From 13-2-20CM-68-14 sp046723355 (GTDB lineage: Bacteria > Actinomycetota > Thermoleophilia > Gaiellales > Gaiellaceae): a stretch of 30,789 nt of DNA. Where the stretch lies: contig JBKOUJ010000032.1 of NCBI GenBank assembly GCA_046723355.1, forward strand, positions 1-30,789. The letters run 5' to 3'. The position numbers were made by a program, and so were the translations under genes. Positions within the stretch are counted from its first letter, which is position 1. Each line of letters starts with the position of its first letter. The notes under the pieces were generated by a model. It made no database searches. It saw nothing but the letters and a program-made list of their open reading frames with translations, and was not told the DNA's origin. Below are positions 29,322-30,789 of the stretch, piece by piece.

Positions 29322-30789
29322 TCAGCTGCGGCGGTAGTTCGGGGCGTCCGCGATCGTCGTCATTCCGTGCGGGTGGCTTTCGAGCAATCCGGCGCCGGTG
29401 ATCCGGACGAAGGTCGCGTCCTTCATCTGCTCGATCGTCGCGGCGCCGCAGTAGCCCATCGCCTGCCGCAGGCCGCCTACGAGCTGGTGGAGCACATTCG
29501 CGACCGGGCCCTTGTACGGCACGCGGCCCTCGATCCCCTCGGGGACGAGCTTGTCGACGTCCTCGACGTCTCCTTGGAAGTAGCGGTCCTTTGAAAACCC
29601 GCGCGCCTTCATCGCGCCGAGCGAGCCCATGCCGCGGTACTCCTTGAAGCGCTCGCCGCCAGCGAGGATCACCTCGCCCGGCGCCTCGTCCGTTCCGGCC
29701 AGGAGCCCGCCGGTCATGACCGTGTCGGCGCCGGCCGCGATCGCCTTGGCCACGTCGCCCGAGGACGAGAGCCCGCCGTCGCCGATCACCGGCACGCCGT
29801 GCGGCTCAGCCATACGGGCACAGTCGTAGATCGCCGTCACCTGGGGCACGCCGACGCCGGCGACGACGCGGGTGGTGCAGATCGCCCCCGGCCCGATCCC
29901 CACCTTGATCGCGTCCGCGCCGGCGTCGATCAGCGCCTCGGCGCCTTCGGGGGTCGCGATGTTACCCGCGACAACTTCGCCGTCGCAGCGTGCCTTCAGG
30001 CGGCGCACCATCTCGACGACGTTCTGCGAGTGGCCGTGCGCGGTGTCGACAACCAGCACGTCTGCTCCGGCCTCGGCCAGCGCGGCGGCGCGATCGTCGG
30101 CATCGGGGCCGACGCCCACCGCGGCGCCGACGCGCAGACGCCCCTGCTCGTCCTTCGTCGCGCGCGGAAACTCGATCTGCTTGCGGATGTCCTTGACGGT
30201 GATGAGGCCTTTCAGCCGGCCGTCCGCGTCCACCACCGGGAGCTTCTCGATCTTGTGCCGGTGCAGGATCGCCCGCGCCTCCTCGAGAGTCGTCCCGACC
30301 GGCGCGGTGACCAGGTCGCGGTCGGTCATCAACGCCGAGACGGGCTGCTCGCCGCCCTCGTCTCGGAAACGCAGGTCCCGGTTCGTCAGGATCCCGACGA
30401 GCCTGCCGTCCTCGTCCGTGATCGGCACGCCCGAGATGTGGTACCGCGCCATCAGATCGAGCGCCGCGGCCACAGGTGCCGCGGGCGGCAGCGTCACCGG
30501 CTCGACGATCATCCCCGACTCGGAGCGCTTGACCTTGTCGACCTCGGCGACCTGCTCCTCGATCGAAAGGTTGCGGTGGAGGATTCCCAGCCCGCCCTCG
30601 CGCGCGAGCGCGATCGCCAGGCGCGCCTCGGTGACGGTGTCCATCGCAGCCGAGACGATCGGGATCTCGAGCGAGATGCCGCGCGTCAAGCGCGTCGCGG
30701 TCGAGACCTCGTTCGGCAGCACGGCCGACTCGGCGGGCACCAGGAGGACGTCGTCGAAGGTCAGGCCCTCGCGCGCGAACTTCCGATCG
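29322..30789 (-). CDS. guaB: IMP dehydrogenase (5' end cut by window edge)
   Basis: Oxidises IMP to XMP, the committed step to GMP. The frame is open to the window edge: DRKFAREGLTFDDVLLVPAE precedes the GTG at about 30740, so that GTG is internal and the true start lies a few codons outside. About 488 residues are inside. A CBS pair sits in the catalytic barrel (AALDLMARYHISGVPITDED, MTDRDLVTAPVGTTLEEARA). The catalytic loop GPGAICTTRVVAGVGVPQVT contains the nucleophile Cys. Further segments are VIGDGGLSSSGDVAKAIAAG and YRGMGSLGAM. The CBS pair is the site where purine nucleotides regulate many bacterial IMPDHs. It is in operon with guaA. Confidence 0.97.
   Translation of the reverse strand, partial: DRKFAREGLTFDDVLLVPAESAVLPNEVSTATRLTRGISLEIPIVSAAMDTVTEARLAIALAREGGLGILHRNLSIEEQVAEVDKVKRSESGMIVEPVTLPPAAPVAAALDLMARYHISGVPITDEDGRLVGILTNRDLRFRDEGGEQPVSALMTDRDLVTAPVGTTLEEARAILHRHKIEKLPVVDADGRLKGLITVKDIRKQIEFPRATKDEQGRLRVGAAVGVGPDADDRAAALAEAGADVLVVDTAHGHSQNVVEMVRRLKARCDGEVVAGNIATPEGAEALIDAGADAIKVGIGPGAICTTRVVAGVGVPQVTAIYDCARMAEPHGVPVIGDGGLSSSGDVAKAIAAGADTVMTGGLLAGTDEAPGEVILAGGERFKEYRGMGSLGAMKARGFSKDRYFQGDVEDVDKLVPEGIEGRVPYKGPVANVLHQLVGGLRQAMGYCGAATIEQMKDATFVRITGAGLLESHPHGMTTIADAPNYRRS

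Noticed and set aside
29322..30740. guaB starting at the GTG at 30740
   Set aside because: Typical IMPDH sequence (GLTFDDVLLVPAE) continues upstream in frame to the window edge, so the gene is 5'-truncated by the window.

Overview
The window is GC-rich chromosomal DNA with densely packed, mostly overlapping housekeeping genes. The overall look is that of a deep-branching actinobacterium, most likely class Thermoleophilia (Gaiellales/Solirubrobacterales type). That placement rests on recognising the style of the IleRS, FabI and Alr-Nnr-AcpS proteins, not on a database search. No rRNA, tRNA, CRISPR array, IS element or prophage gene is visible.

Layout: (1) 1-3805: trxA (cut by the window edge) facing ileS, then a zinc-ribbon protein. 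(2) 3779-8076: a GAF-domain protein, a secreted YVTN beta-propeller, a peroxiredoxin with an in-frame TGA, a frameshifted YihY-type membrane protein, a CpdA-like phosphoesterase and a secreted unknown. (3) 8091-13468: fabI facing a 1124-residue secreted subtilase, then an SDR and a MarR regulator. (4) 18868-13478, minus strand: seven overlapping or abutting genes, HAD phosphatase - acpS - nnr - alr - cca/pcnB-like - methyltransferase - SelW-like protein. (5) 18867-21949: arfB, a long imperfect hairpin, a small secreted protein, an EamA transporter and a permease-YHS fusion. (6) 26556-21968: a UDG-superfamily protein, rplM-rpsI-glmM, a terminator, then glmS. (7) A two-HKD phospholipase D-like protein and the guaB-guaA operon, with guaB cut by the right edge.

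The main result is two probable selenoprotein genes that ordinary gene calling truncates or misses. At 5280-5738 a peroxiredoxin has TGA exactly where the peroxidatic cysteine belongs. At 13478-13711 (minus) a 77-residue SelW/Rdx-like protein has a C-x-x-U redox motif whose U is TGA. In both, a perfect 7-bp stem with a 5-nt loop of the form N-G-U-N-N follows the TGA at 14-17 nt, as expected of a bacterial SECIS. The host should therefore carry selA/selB/selC/selD elsewhere.

A second recurrent signal is a -10-like hexamer (TAGAAT, TAGACT, TAAGCT, TACCCT and similar) 6-9 nt before many start codons. This would place transcription starts on the start codon, so many genes here are probably leaderless. 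The hexamers also help choose starts, for example for fabI, the subtilase, acpS and the GAF protein.

Functionally the window covers protein synthesis (ileS, rplM, rpsI, arfB, CCA-type enzyme), wall precursors (alr, glmS, glmM), fatty-acid synthesis (fabI, acpS), guanine nucleotides (guaB, guaA), metabolite repair (nnr) and thiol/selenol redox chemistry (trxA, peroxiredoxin, SelW-like).
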